Assembly (NCBI RefSeq): GCF_000385135.1
Contig: NZ_ARQM01000012.1
Coordinates: 372,001-436,000, forward strand
Source: Promicromonospora sukumoe 327MFSha3.1
Lineage (GTDB): Bacteria > Actinomycetota > Actinomycetes > Actinomycetales > Cellulomonadaceae
Reading direction: 5' to 3'
Length of the DNA: 64,000 bases
The translations under genes were made by a program, and so were the position numbers. The notes beneath the pieces were generated by a model that did no database searches, was not told the DNA's origin, and saw nothing but the letters and a program-made list of their open reading frames with translations. Below, piece after piece: positions 1 to 9,441 of this stretch. The first letter of the stretch is position 1. The number at the start of each line of letters is the position of its first letter.

Positions 1-467
1 CACGTGCCGCCCATGCCGACCTCGATGACCGCGACGTCGACGGGGGCGTCGGCGAACGCGGCGAAGGCCATGACGGTGAGCACCTCGAAGAAGCTCAGGC
101 GGGGTCCGCCCTGCTCCTCCGACTCGCGGTCGGCGACACCGATGTAGGGCGCGACGTCCTCGAAGACCTCGACGAAGCGCTCCGGGGTGAGGGGTTCGCC
201 GTCGATAGCGATGCGCTCGGTGACGCTGGTCAGGTGCGGGGAGGTGAACCGTCCGGTGCGCAGGCCGTGCTCGCGCACCAGCCGCTCGACCATGCCGGCC
301 GTGGAGGACTTGCCGTTGGTCCCCGTGATGTGGACGGTGCGGTAGGCGCGGTGCGGGTCGCCGAGGAGCTCGAGGACACGCTCGACGCGGGCCATGGTGG
401 GGTCGATGTCGAATTCGGGGGCTCGTGCCGCGATCTCGCGACGTACTGCTTCAAAGGCTTCGTCCAC
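1..467 (-). CDS. folC: Dihydrofolate synthase/folylpolyglutamate synthase, N-terminal part (runs off the left edge)
   Basis: Mur-ligase-family enzyme that adds glutamate to dihydropteroate and tetrahydrofolates using ATP. Reading leftward, the protein shows the FolC hallmarks in order: the P-loop ITGTNGKSS, then FTSPHLTSVTERI (folate-site SPH-L and ERI motif), then VAVIEVGMGGT at the very edge. About 155 residues are inside the window and the rest lies beyond base 1. The start is uncertain: GTG at 467 or an in-frame TTG at 494, neither with a good ribosome binding site. It diverges from the amidohydrolase-like gene starting near 525. In many actinobacteria folC follows ileS directly, but here about 4.7 kb of opposite-strand genes separate them. 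Confidence 0.9.
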   Translation of the reverse strand, partial: MDEAFEAVRREIAARAPEFDIDPTMARVERVLELLGDPHRAYRTVHITGTNGKSSTAGMVERLVREHGLRTGRFTSPHLTSVTERIAIDGEPLTPERFVEVFEDVAPYIGVADRESEEQGGPRLSFFEVLTVMAFAAFADAPVDVAVIEVGMGGT

Positions 468-524
468 GAGACGAGGATAGGGTTCCGGGATCAACGTTGC
501 CGATCTCGTTCGGGGGCTCAGCAG

Positions 525-2441
525 GTGTCGGACGAGCAGGAGACGTCGGGCGTGACGGGTGGTCCCGCGGCCAGGTGGCTGGATCTGGAGCGGATCTTCA
601 GCCAGGACCGGTACGACGGCGGGGGTCCGCCGTGGCCGGTGCCGATCGCGGCGGGTGTGGCGGAACCGACACCGGGTCTGCTGGAGGTCGCCGGCACGGT
701 GCGACCGCACGTCGTGGTCACCGCCCCGCACGCGACCAACCACGAGCGCGAGGGCGCGGCCAAGCTCGCGGACCGGGGCACCGGCGGGCTCGCCCTCCTC
801 CTGGCCGAGCTGACCGGTTGCACGGCCCTCGTGGCCGTTGGCACGCCCGGGGACGCGAACTACGACGAGGAGCACGCGCTCAAGGACCGGCTGGCCGAGC
901 TGCGCCCGGCGGTCGTCGTCGACCTGCACGGCATGCGCAGCCGGCCGGAGTCCGACGTCGACCTCGGCACGGGCTCGGGTCTGGTCCCCGCGTCGGTGGT
1001 GGCCGCGCTGGACGACGGCGATCTCCGGGTCACCACGAACGCGGTCTTCTCCGCCATGCGTCCGACGACCGTCACCGCCTTCGCGCAGGCGCTGGGGACG
1101 GCCGCCGTCCAGGTGGAGGTCGGTGCCCACCTGAGGGTGCCGTCGGGCGCGCCAGAGGAGCTGACCCGGCTGGTCGCCGCCCTGGTCGCCGCGATCGAGT
1201 GCGCCGCAGCACCCGCGCGGACCCGGTACACGGCGGTGCCCGTGAAGATCCCGTCCGGCCTGCCGACTGTCGTCGTGCATCCGGACGTCCTGGCCGGGAT
1301 CCACGGACCCGTTCCGGTCACCGTCGCGACCGACGACCGCTCCACCGTGGCCTGGGCGTGGAGCGCCGCCGCTGATGGGGTACCGGAAGCTGCACGCGGC
1401 CTCCTGCCCGGAGAGATCGGCGCCAGCGGGGGGCTGAGCGACGCCATGACGGGCGCCACCGAGCTCTCGCTCCGGGTGCCGCCGATCGCACCGCTGCGAA
1501 CCAGCGCCGCGCTCGCCCGCGACATGCCGGCGGCCGACGAGGTGCAGGTGAACCCTGCCGACCTGGTCCCGGGCACCTACCTCCTGGTGCGGAACGGGGT
1601 CACGGCCTGGGTCCGTGCGGTGGCGCGCGGGCACGTCCGGCGGGGCACCGTCCGGCTCGCCTACCAGCTCCGCCTCCTCATCGCGGCGGACGGCGCGGCG
1701 GACGACTCCTCCGTCGCGCTCGTGGCAGCACTGCCCGAAGTGATCCGGAGCGGGGCGCAGGGCCCGTGGTCCAGGCGGTTCGGCGCGGCGGTCGACACCG
1801 TGCTGGAGCATCTCTGGCGTGCGCTGTTCCGCGCACCCGAGTTCTCCGCCCGCGTGGTCCAGGCGCACGCCGGTGACGACGGGGCACCGGTCGTCACCTT
1901 GCACCCGGCGGTGTTCGACCGCATCGGCATCGAGTCGGGTCAGCAGGTGCTCGTCCGCTGGGGCGGCCGGGAGGTCGCCGCGCTGGCCGTCGCCGACCAC
2001 GACCCGCCCGAGACCGGGGTGCCACCCGAGTCGATCAAGAGGGTGCAGCGGGTCAACCGCCTGTGGCCGCACCTGCCCGACGGCATGTCGCCGCACGTGG
2101 TGGTCCGCATGTCGTCCCGGCTCCGCGGCGACCTGGGCGCACCGGTGGCGACCGTCGTCACGGTGCGGCGCCGGCTGCGGCCGGTCCTGGTCGGCAACCT
2201 CAACGCCCTGGTGGTCCCCCTGGCCAGCCTCGTGCTCGCCGGCGCGGCCCTGCCCGACCCGCACTGGCTCATGCTGGGCCTGGGAACGGCGGTGATGTCC
2301 GTGTTCGCGCTCGCGCGCCTGCGCATCCCGCAGCCCCGCAGCGGAGCCCGGGTCGACAAAGGCTGGGTCGAGGAGATGGCCGAGGTAGGCGGCCCCGCCG
2401 GTCGTGGGACCGGTCCGGGCGGTGAGAAGGTAGGCCGGTGA
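525..2441 (+). CDS. N-formylglutamate amidohydrolase-like protein with C-terminal membrane segments
   Basis: Predicted protein of 638 residues. Residues about 62-150 carry a metallohydrolase-like pattern: TAPHATNHERE (His69, His73, Glu76), GDANYDEE and VVDLHGM (Asp133, His135). This resembles N-formylglutamate amidohydrolase and related zinc carboxypeptidase-fold enzymes. The middle and C-terminal parts are not recognised. Two hydrophobic segments lie at about 551-598, so the enzyme may be membrane-tethered. I start it at the GTG at 525, because the open frame further upstream is antisense to folC; a GGGGG stretch lies about 8 bases before this GTG. It overlaps the following FolC-like gene by GTGA, so the two are probably co-translated. 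The substrate is unknown; an amide or gamma-glutamyl compound is a guess from the neighbour. Confidence 0.7.
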   Translation: MSDEQETSGVTGGPAARWLDLERIFSQDRYDGGGPPWPVPIAAGVAEPTPGLLEVAGTVRPHVVVTAPHATNHEREGAAKLADRGTGGLALLLAELTGCTALVAVGTPGDANYDEEHALKDRLAELRPAVVVDLHGMRSRPESDVDLGTGSGLVPASVVAALDDGDLRVTTNAVFSAMRPTTVTAFAQALGTAAVQVEVGAHLRVPSGAPEELTRLVAALVAAIECAAAPARTRYTAVPVKIPSGLPTVVVHPDVLAGIHGPVPVTVATDDRSTVAWAWSAAADGVPEAARGLLPGEIGASGGLSDAMTGATELSLRVPPIAPLRTSAALARDMPAADEVQVNPADLVPGTYLLVRNGVTAWVRAVARGHVRRGTVRLAYQLRLLIAADGAADDSSVALVAALPEVIRSGAQGPWSRRFGAAVDTVLEHLWRALFRAPEFSARVVQAHAGDDGAPVVTLHPAVFDRIGIESGQQVLVRWGGREVAALAVADHDPPETGVPPESIKRVQRVNRLWPHLPDGMSPHVVVRMSSRLRGDLGAPVATVVTVRRRLRPVLVGNLNALVVPLASLVLAGAALPDPHWLMLGLGTAVMSVFALARLRIPQPRSGARVDKGWVEEMAEVGGPAGRGTGPGGEKVGR

Positions 2442-3712
2442 CCGCCCAGCACCTGCCCGGAGACCGCGCCTTCTTCGAGGAGTGGAGCACCAGGCGGCCG
2501 GGTACCCGCCGCTCCCTGGACCGGGCCCGCGCCGTGGGTGACGTGCTGGGCACCTGGGACGCGACGCCGCCCGTGCTCGTCGTCGTCGGGTCCAAGGGCA
2601 AGGGCACGGCCGCCGTGCACGCCGCCGCGACGCTGTCCGCCACGCTGGTCGACGACAACCGCCTGGCCCATGCGGGTCTGGTCTCCTCACCAGGCCTGCG
2701 GACGAACCGCGAGCGCGTGCGGCTGGACGGCCAGGCCGTCTCGGCCGAGGAGTACGAGGAGATGGCACAGGGGCTGACCCGGGCTCGGGCCGCCGTCCCC
2801 GCGGCCGGCTCCGGCTATCTGTCACCGACCGGGGCGTTCACGGTCACGGGAGCGGCCTGGACGGCGGCGCACGGCGCCGATGCGCTGGTGCTGGAGGAGG
2901 GTCTGGGCGGCCTGTCCGACGAGGTGAGCCTGTTCGATCCGGGTGTGGTCGCCGTGACGCGGGTGTTCTACGAGCACGGCGACCTGCTCGGCCCCACGCT
3001 GGGCGACGTGGCGCGCGACCTGCTCGGCGTCGTCGGGCCCGCGACGCGCACGATCGTGACGGTGGAGCAGGACGCCGAGGTGACCGCGATCATCGAGGAG
3101 GCCGCGGCGCGGCACGGCGCGGACGTGGTGACCGTTGCAGCCGGCTCGACGACGTCGGTTCCCGCCGGGCTGGCGTCACTCACCCGGATGAACGCGGCCG
3201 TCGGGGTAGCCGCGGCGCGTGCCCTGGCCGCTGTCCAGGGCTGGCAGGTGGACGAAGGCCTGGCCACGACCACGCTCGCGAGCGTGCACGTCCCGGGCCG
3301 GCTGAGCCGGCACACGCTCGACGGGACTCCTGTCATGGTCGACGGCGCGATCTCGCCCGAGGGCGTCGCCGCCGCCGTCACCGACTACCTGCGGTGGCAC
3401 GGCACCCTGGACACCGTCGTGGCGAGCTTCCCGGACACCAAGGACGTAGCGGCCTGCTTCGCCGAGCTCCGCGGGTTCGACCGTGTCGTCCCGGCTCGCG
3501 CGGACGACTACCTCAGGTTCACGGAGGCCGAGGCCCTGCACGGCGAGGTCGTGGACGCGCGGACCGCGATCGCGCGCGGGATCGAGGGCGCACGAGCGGG
3601 CGGTGGCGGATGCCTGCTGATCGGTACGCAGTCGTACGTGGGCATCGTGCTGGACGTGCTGGACGTCGAGACGGACAGGGCGTACCTGGCTCCGGCGCCC
3701 CGCCCTTACTGA
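2438..3712 (+). CDS. Divergent FolC/Mur-ligase-like paralogue
   Basis: Protein of 424 residues with the overall FolC plan. It has an N-terminal RRPGTRRSLDRA segment, a P-loop GSKGKGT (residues 51-57, versus GTNGKGS in FolC), VSSPGLRTNRERVRLDG (FolC has SPHL...ERI), EEGLGGLSDEVS and PGRLSRHTLDG. Several FolC signature residues have changed: SPH became SPG, and the AHN triad after PGRL became AIS (VDGAISPEG). It is therefore probably not a second folate enzyme but an ATP-dependent amide ligase with a changed acceptor. It is translationally coupled to the amidohydrolase-like gene through a four-base overlap, and the true folC lies just upstream on the other strand. An inactive or neofunctionalised duplicate is the alternative. 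Confidence 0.75.
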   Translation: MTAQHLPGDRAFFEEWSTRRPGTRRSLDRARAVGDVLGTWDATPPVLVVVGSKGKGTAAVHAAATLSATLVDDNRLAHAGLVSSPGLRTNRERVRLDGQAVSAEEYEEMAQGLTRARAAVPAAGSGYLSPTGAFTVTGAAWTAAHGADALVLEEGLGGLSDEVSLFDPGVVAVTRVFYEHGDLLGPTLGDVARDLLGVVGPATRTIVTVEQDAEVTAIIEEAAARHGADVVTVAAGSTTSVPAGLASLTRMNAAVGVAAARALAAVQGWQVDEGLATTTLASVHVPGRLSRHTLDGTPVMVDGAISPEGVAAAVTDYLRWHGTLDTVVASFPDTKDVAACFAELRGFDRVVPARADDYLRFTEAEALHGEVVDARTAIARGIEGARAGGGGCLLIGTQSYVGIVLDVLDVETDRAYLAPAPRPY

Positions 3713-3906
3713 CCCGGGTTCACCAGGCCCCAGCCGACCGCATCCCCGCCCCGGACGGTCACATGCCGCCTGCTGAACCCCGGTCAGTCCCCCGACCTGC
3801 ATCTCCGCACCACACGCGTGTGTTGCGGCTTTTCACCCCGTCGAGAACGATGTCACGGCGGCATCGGACCTGATGCGCAGGGGCTCGTCGAGGGGGAACC
3901 GACAGC

Positions 3907-5142
3907 ATGGGACGAAAGAGCACGGTGCAGCGCGCGGTCGTCGTGGGGGTCGCCGTCGCGGCGCTCGCCGTTTCCGCGGTGGTGTCGGTACCAGCGGCAG
4001 CCGGCGGCAAGGTCGAGGCCGGACAGGCTGACACCAGAGCGGCCGTGCAGTCCGCCGTCGACCACACCGCGCACGCCGCCACCGCGCTCGCCGGGGCGCC
4101 CGGCTACGCCGGTGTCGCCGTCGACTACGACGCCGCGCGCGTGACCGTCTCCTGGAAGGGCGCGGCCCCGGCGGCCGTCGAGGAGCTGGCGGCAGCGGCC
4201 GACGGCGTCACCGTCGACGTCGAGCGGGCCGCCCTGAGCGGGGCGGACCTGCACGCCGCCAGCACCCGCCTGCTCGACAGCCAGCGCGCGGCCCACGGCC
4301 CGGACGCCGTCGTCGCCGCCTACCCGGACGGCGGCTACGCCGGACTCGTCGTCGAGGTCGCCCGCGACTCGTCCGCCGCCGGATCGGCCGGTCTCGACCG
4401 GGCGCTCGCGGAGGCCGCGGGCGTCCCGGTCCGGGTCGAGCTCGTCGACGACGGCGTCATGTCCACCTCCGCGAGCCGGCGCAACGACGCCTCCCCCTGG
4501 CACGCGGGCAGCGCGATCGCCTCGAAGGACGGCACCGACTACTGCACGACGGGCTTCTCGATCGTGGCCCCCGGGGGCCACGAGCGGATCGTGACCGCCG
4601 CCCACTGCAACGAGGCGGTCGGCGACGTGGTGCGCGACGGCGCAGGGCAGCGCATCGGCACGGTCTCCAGCCGCGAGCCCAGGCTCGACGCCGAGCTCAT
4701 CAAGCCCGACGGCACCGCGGCGAGCCGCGTGTACGGCGGCCCGTGGAACGGGTCCCACGGCGACCAGCGCTACCGGTTCAAGGTCGCCGGGGTCCAGGAG
4801 CCCGCCGTCGGGCAGAACATCTGCGCCTCCGGGGCCGTCACGGGCGAGCACTGCGGGGCCAAGGTGCGCGCCGTCGACGTCGCCTGGACCTGCGGCAAGG
4901 AGACCTGCCACGGCTTCCGGGCAAGCCGGGAGGACGGCGGCGTCGTGGTCGGGGGCGGCGACAGCGGCGGGCCCATGTACGCGATCATCGACGGCGAGGC
5001 CTACGCCCGCGGCATGATCGACGGCGGCTCCAACCGCCGCAGCTGCGGCAGCACGTCGGTGTCCACGCAGTGCTTCTCGTACGTCTACGGCATCCCGATG
5101 GTCGACATCCTGAGCAACTGGGACGCCCGCATCAACCGCTGA
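3907..5142 (+). CDS. Secreted S1-family (chymotrypsin-like) serine protease with propeptide
   Basis: Protein of 411 residues. Residues 1-33 are a signal peptide (basic MGRKSTVQR, hydrophobic core, PAAAGG cleavage region), followed by a propeptide of about 170 residues as in streptogrisin/alpha-lytic protease precursors. The catalytic domain starts near YCTTGFSI and contains the full triad: His233 in TAAHC, Asp261 in LDAEL, and Ser353 in GGGDSGGPM. Paired cysteines suggest disulfides, as expected outside the cell. The ATG is preceded by GAGGGGGAA. It stands alone and is followed by a strong hairpin. Together with the two genes before it, it forms the plus-strand block between ileS and folC. 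Confidence 0.92.
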   Translation: MGRKSTVQRAVVVGVAVAALAVSAVVSVPAAAGGKVEAGQADTRAAVQSAVDHTAHAATALAGAPGYAGVAVDYDAARVTVSWKGAAPAAVEELAAAADGVTVDVERAALSGADLHAASTRLLDSQRAAHGPDAVVAAYPDGGYAGLVVEVARDSSAAGSAGLDRALAEAAGVPVRVELVDDGVMSTSASRRNDASPWHAGSAIASKDGTDYCTTGFSIVAPGGHERIVTAAHCNEAVGDVVRDGAGQRIGTVSSREPRLDAELIKPDGTAASRVYGGPWNGSHGDQRYRFKVAGVQEPAVGQNICASGAVTGEHCGAKVRAVDVAWTCGKETCHGFRASREDGGVVVGGGDSGGPMYAIIDGEAYARGMIDGGSNRRSCGSTSVSTQCFSYVYGIPMVDILSNWDARINR

Positions 5143-5161
5143 CGGCGCCGTCGGAACAGAA

Positions 5162-5190
5162 GGGGCCGGAGCGCAACGCGCTCCGGCCCC
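5162..5190. terminator. Bidirectional terminator hairpin between the S1 protease and ileS
   Basis: Perfect 12-bp inverted repeat (GGGGCCGGAGCG / CGCTCCGGCCCC) with a 5-base loop, lying between two converging genes and followed by CCTTCCT. There is no long T run, as is common in high-GC actinobacteria. Confidence 0.75.
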
Positions 5191-5207
5191 CTTCCTGTAT
5201 CCCCAGG

Positions 5208-8200
5208 TCAGGCCTTGGTCACGGCCACCGCGCGCTCGGCGCCGACGGTCACGTCAAGCGACGTCGCCAGCGTCTCGCGGGAGACCAGCTCGCGGTGCGC
5301 CTCGACGGCGGCGACCCACTCGGCCGGGACCGTCAGGTCCAGCGCGATCCGGTCGGCGACCTGCAGGCCCGCGGCCTTGCGCGCGTCCTGCACGTCGCGC
5401 ACGACGTCGCGGGCGTAGCCCTCGGCGCGCAGCGCGTCGTCGAGCTCGAGGTCGAGCACCACGAAGCCGCCCCCGGCCAGCACGCTGGCGGCCGTGGTGG
5501 GCTCGGCGCCGGCCTCGGCCGCGTCGCCCCCGACCACGGTCGTCAGCTCGTACTCGGTCTCGAGCAGCTCGACGTCGCCGTCGGCCGTCGCCACGACCAC
5601 GGCCCCCGCGTCGGTCCTGGACCAGGCGCCGGACTTCGCCGCCTTGATGACGGCCTGCACACCGCGGCCCAGGCGGGGCCCGGCCGCGCGGGCGTTGACC
5701 GCGAGCCGCTCGGTGACGCCGAACGAGGCGGCGACCTCGGGCGAGAAGGCGACCAGGCGCACCTCCTTGACGTTCAGCTCGGTCTCCAGCAGCCCGGTGA
5801 ACGGCGCGACGCCGTCCGGGTCCGCGACCGCCACGACCAGCGAGCGCAGCGGCTGCCGCACGCGCAGCTTGTTCGCCTTGCGCAGCGCCAGCGTCTGCGA
5901 CACGACGGCCCGCGCGGACTCGACGGCGGCCACGAGGGCATCGTCGGCCACCAGGACCTCGGCCTCGCGGGAGCCGGGCGCCAGCGACGGCCAGTCCGTC
6001 AGGTGCACGGAGCGCTCGCCGGTCAGGCCGCGCCAGACCTCCTCGGTGAGCAGCGGCGCGAGCGGAGCCATGACCCGGCACAGCACCTCGAGCGCGGTGG
6101 ACAGGGTGTCGAACGCGTCGGCGTCCTCGGCCCAGAACCGGTCGCGCTGGGTGCGCACGTACCAGTTGGTCAGCGCGTCGAGGTACTGGCGCACCGAGTC
6201 GCAGGCACCGGCGATGTCGTACACGTCGAGCTGCTCGGTCACGTCGGCGAGCAGACCGCGCGTGCGCGCCAGCAGGTACCGGTCCATGACGGGCAGCCCG
6301 GCCACGCGCTCCGGCGTCAGCGGCTGGGCCGCGTACCCGGCGCCGTCGTTCCCGGCGTTCGCGTACAGGGTGAAGAAGTAGTACGTGCTCCACAGCGGCA
6401 GCAGCACCTGGCGGACGGCGTCGCGGATGCCCTCCTCGGTGACCACCAGGTTGCCGCCGCGCAGGATCGGCGAGGCCATGAGGAACCAGCGCATCGCGTC
6501 GGACCCGTCGCGGTCGAAGACCTCGTTGACGTCCGGGTAGTTCTTCAGCGACTTGCTCATCTTGCGGCCGTCGGAGCCCAGCACGATGCCGTGCGAGACC
6601 GCCGTCTTGAACGCGGGCCGGTCGAACAGCGCCGTGGACAGCACGTGCATCATGTAGAACCAGCCACGGGTCTGGCCGATGTACTCCACGATGAAGTCGC
6701 CCGGGAAGTGGTGCTCGAACCAGTCGCTGTTCTCGAACGGGTAGTGCACCTGGCCGTACGGCATCGAGCCGGAGTCGAACCAGACGTCCAGCACGTCCTC
6801 GACGCGGCGCATCGTGGACTGCCCGGTCGGGTCGTCCGGGTTGGGCCGGGTCAGGTCGTCGATGTAGGGGCGGTGCAGATTCGGCTTGCCGTCCTCGTCC
6901 AGCGGCAGGCGGCCGAAGTCACGCTCCAGATCCGCGAACGACCCGTAGACGTCGATGCGCGGGTAGGCCGGGTTGTCGCTCTTCCAGACCGGCACGGGCG
7001 AGCCCCAGAACCGGTTGCGCGTGATCGACCAGTCGCGGGCGTTCTCCAGCCACTTGCCGAACTGGCCGTCCTTGATGTGCTCCGGGACCCAGGTGATCTC
7101 CTGGTTGAGCTCGCCCATGCGGTCCTTGAACTTCGTCACCTCGACGAACCACGAGGACACGCCCATGTAGATCAGCGGGTTCCGGCAGCGCCAGCAGTGC
7201 GGGTAGGAGTGCGCGTACTGCTCGCGGCGCAGCAGCACGGTGCCCGGCGTCGTCCGCCCGGCCTCGTCGTCGCCGGCGCCGCGCGTGCGGGCCTTGAGGT
7301 GGTCGATGATCGGGGCGTTCGCCGCGAAGACCTGCAGGCCGGCGTACTCCTCGACCGGGAAGGTGAACGCGCCGTCGGCCCCCACGGGGATGACCGGGTC
7401 CACGCCCTCGCGGTCGCTGACCTGCTTGTCCTCCTCGCCGAAGGCGCCTGCGTTGTGCACCAGGCCGGTGCCGTCGGTGGTGGTGACGAAGTCGGCCTCG
7501 ACCACGCGGTGCGCGCCCGCGTGCCCCTCGTAGTAGGCGAACGGCGGCTCGTAGGCCGCGCCCAGCAGGTCGCTCCCCTTCAGGTGCCCGACGACGGTGG
7601 GCTCGTCGTTGCCCTCGTCCGTCAGCTCGCGGGCGTACGCCGCCACGCGCGCCTCGGCCAGCACGTACCGCTGCGGGGTACCGGTGAAGGACGACTCGAC
7701 GATCACGTAGTCGACGTCCGGCCCCACCATGACCAGCAGGTTGGACGGCAGGGTCCACGGCGTCGTGGTCCAGATCAGCAGGTGGTCGTCCGCGCGCAGC
7801 GTGTCCGCGCCCGCCGGCACCTCGGTCACCCGGAAGCCGACCGTGACGGCCGGGTCCTGGCGCTGCTGGTAGACGTCGTCGTCCATGCGCAGCTCGTGGT
7901 TGCTCAGCGGCGTCTGGTCGTTCCAGCAGTAGGGCAGCACGCGGAAGCCCTCGTAGATCAGACCCTTGTCGAACAGCGACTTGAAGGCCCAGACGACGCT
8001 CTCCATGAACGTCGGGTCCAGGGTCTTGTAGTCGCCCTCGAAGTCCACCCAGCGGGCCTGGCGCGTCACGTACGCGCGCCACTCGTCGGTGTACTTGAGC
8101 ACGCTGGAGCGGCACGCGGCGTTGAACTTGTCGATGCCGAGCTCGACGATCTCGTCCTTGGTCTTGATGCCGAGCTGGCTCATCGCCTCCAGCTCCGCCG

Positions 8201-8513
8201 GCAGGCCGTGCGTGTCCCAGCCGAAGCGCCGCTCGACGCGCTGCCCCTTCATGGTGCGGTAGCGCGGCACGACGTCCTTGGCGTACCCGGTCAGCAGGTG
8301 CCCGTAGTGCGGCAGGCCGTTGGCGAAGGGCGGGCCGTCGTAGAAGACGAACTCGTTGCTGCCGTTCTCGCCGGCCGGGCGGGCCTCGACCGAGGCGCGG
8401 AAGGTGTCGTCCTTCTCCCAGTAGGCGAGGATGTCGCGCTCGAGATCGGGCAGGCTGGGCGACGCGGGCACGGGGTCGGCGGCGTCGCTGGGACGGTGCA
8501 GCGGATAGGCCAT
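5208..8513 (-). CDS. ileS: Isoleucyl-tRNA synthetase
   Basis: Class I aminoacyl-tRNA synthetase of 1101 residues that charges tRNA-Ile. The HIGH motif appears as HYGH (residues 69-72 in [14 protein letters not shown]), and the KMSKS loop is at about 651-655 ([10 protein letters not shown]). The CP1 editing region lies between them, and an anticodon-binding domain follows. The length and GLPHYGH form match the long, eukaryote-like IleS class of mycobacteria and relatives; some members of that class tolerate mupirocin, which cannot be judged here. The start MAYPLHRP at 8513 was chosen because AGGAG lies 11 bases upstream and the longer open frame runs into the T-box leader. Expression is probably controlled by that leader. 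Confidence 0.97.
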   Translation of the reverse strand: MAYPLHRPSDAADPVPASPSLPDLERDILAYWEKDDTFRASVEARPAGENGSNEFVFYDGPPFANGLPHYGHLLTGYAKDVVPRYRTMKGQRVERRFGWDTHGLPAELEAMSQLGIKTKDEIVELGIDKFNAACRSSVLKYTDEWRAYVTRQARWVDFEGDYKTLDPTFMESVVWAFKSLFDKGLIYEGFRVLPYCWNDQTPLSNHELRMDDDVYQQRQDPAVTVGFRVTEVPAGADTLRADDHLLIWTTTPWTLPSNLLVMVGPDVDYVIVESSFTGTPQRYVLAEARVAAYARELTDEGNDEPTVVGHLKGSDLLGAAYEPPFAYYEGHAGAHRVVEADFVTTTDGTGLVHNAGAFGEEDKQVSDREGVDPVIPVGADGAFTFPVEEYAGLQVFAANAPIIDHLKARTRGAGDDEAGRTTPGTVLLRREQYAHSYPHCWRCRNPLIYMGVSSWFVEVTKFKDRMGELNQEITWVPEHIKDGQFGKWLENARDWSITRNRFWGSPVPVWKSDNPAYPRIDVYGSFADLERDFGRLPLDEDGKPNLHRPYIDDLTRPNPDDPTGQSTMRRVEDVLDVWFDSGSMPYGQVHYPFENSDWFEHHFPGDFIVEYIGQTRGWFYMMHVLSTALFDRPAFKTAVSHGIVLGSDGRKMSKSLKNYPDVNEVFDRDGSDAMRWFLMASPILRGGNLVVTEEGIRDAVRQVLLPLWSTYYFFTLYANAGNDGAGYAAQPLTPERVAGLPVMDRYLLARTRGLLADVTEQLDVYDIAGACDSVRQYLDALTNWYVRTQRDRFWAEDADAFDTLSTALEVLCRVMAPLAPLLTEEVWRGLTGERSVHLTDWPSLAPGSREAEVLVADDALVAAVESARAVVSQTLALRKANKLRVRQPLRSLVVAVADPDGVAPFTGLLETELNVKEVRLVAFSPEVAASFGVTERLAVNARAAGPRLGRGVQAVIKAAKSGAWSRTDAGAVVVATADGDVELLETEYELTTVVGGDAAEAGAEPTTAASVLAGGGFVVLDLELDDALRAEGYARDVVRDVQDARKAAGLQVADRIALDLTVPAEWVAAVEAHRELVSRETLATSLDVTVGAERAVAVTKA

Positions 8514-8521
8514 GGTTCTTC

Positions 8522-8765
8522 TGGCTCCTGGCGGGTTCAGCGGTTCGGCAGCAGGTGGACTTCTGTGTTGCTCTGCTGCGAGGACGCCACACCTGGGTGC
8601 GCCGCGGTACCACCCCGCTTGCCGCTCGCTCACGCGCACGGCCGCTCGTTGACGGCTGTGACGGGCCTACCCGTCCGGTTCTAGTAGGGCTCCCCCGCTG
8701 TGGGTTCGCCCGTTCTTCCGGAGGCTCACCGGTGATGGCCGGGTCGATGCCTGTGGGGCAATCGT
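8522..8765 (-). promoter_or_regulatory. T-box leader (tRNA-Ile sensing riboswitch) of ileS
   Basis: The gene-free stretch between ileS and the divergent sigma factor holds a T-box. On the minus strand, the core T-box sequence GGGGTGGTACCGCGG lies at 8602-8617. Upstream, CCATCACCGGTGAGCC contains an ATC codon at 8734-8736 in the position of the specifier loop, followed by CCTCCGGAAGAACG and ACTAGAACCGG. From memory, this matches the short-Stem-I ileS T-boxes of actinobacteria such as Mycobacterium and Nocardia. Those act on translation: uncharged tRNA-Ile frees the ribosome binding site. No U-rich terminator is seen, which agrees with translational control. The exact 5' boundary is approximate. 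Confidence 0.9.
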
Positions 8766-8832
8766 ACCGGGCGTCGGCAAGCCGAAAGATCCCGCGTGCA
8801 ACCTGATCACGCCCGGGCTGCGTCCAGGGGGC

Positions 8833-9441
8833 ATGAACGCAATCAGCGAAGCGACCGGCCCGCCGGCCGGCGTCTCCCGGTGGGCCGAGCCGTCGTTCTC
8901 GGTGGTCCGCACCGGGCTGTCCGCCGAGGAGCAGTTCCGGCAGTTCGCCGTCGAGAGCACGGCGGCGCTGCACCGGATCGCCTACCTGCTCTGCGGCGAC
9001 GACCACCGCGCCCACGACCTGACCCAGATCGCGCTCGAACGCACCTACCGGCACTGGGCCCGGATCAAGGACGGCAACCCGTTCGGCTACGCCCGGAGGG
9101 TGCTGGCCACCGCGCGGATCGACGGCTGGCGGCGCACCCGCCGCGAGGTGCTGCGGTCGCCCGAGGACGTCGCCGTCGCGCAGGAGGCGGGAGCGGCGGG
9201 CTTTACGAGCCGGGCCCCCGCCGACGACGTCGCTCAGGTCGCCGAGCGCGAGCGCCTGGTGCAAGCGCTGCGGCAGCTCGGGCCGGGCCAGCGCCGGGTG
9301 GTGGTGCTGCGGCACCTGCTCGACCGGTCGGAGGCCGACGTCGCCGAGGAGCTCGGCGTCAGCGTCGGAAACGTGAAGTCCCAGGGCGCACGCGGCCTCG
9401 CCCGCCTGCGCACGTTGCTCTCGGAAGGAGCAGACGCATGA
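8833..9441 (+). CDS. ECF-type RNA polymerase sigma factor (SigE-like small family)
   Basis: Protein of 202 residues. Region 2 covers about residues 33-100, with the core pattern RIAYLLCGDDHRAHDLTQ and the YARRVLATARIDGWRR segment. Region 4 is at about 140-195, with LGPGQRRVVVLRHLLDRSEADVAEELGVSVGNVKSQGARGL. It belongs to the SigE-like small sigma factors common in actinobacteria. The ATG follows CAGGGGGC. Its stop overlaps the start of the next gene (ATGA), a membrane protein with anti-sigma architecture, so the pair probably forms a regulatory switch. The inducing signal is not visible. Confidence 0.9.
   Translation: MNAISEATGPPAGVSRWAEPSFSVVRTGLSAEEQFRQFAVESTAALHRIAYLLCGDDHRAHDLTQIALERTYRHWARIKDGNPFGYARRVLATARIDGWRRTRREVLRSPEDVAVAQEAGAAGFTSRAPADDVAQVAERERLVQALRQLGPGQRRVVVLRHLLDRSEADVAEELGVSVGNVKSQGARGLARLRTLLSEGADA

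Noticed and set aside
4743-8684. Very long open frame on the plus strand antisense to ileS (about 1300 codons)
   Set aside because: Composition is Arg/Val/Gln-rich without any domain, and it mirrors the ileS codon pattern; a GC-rich shadow.
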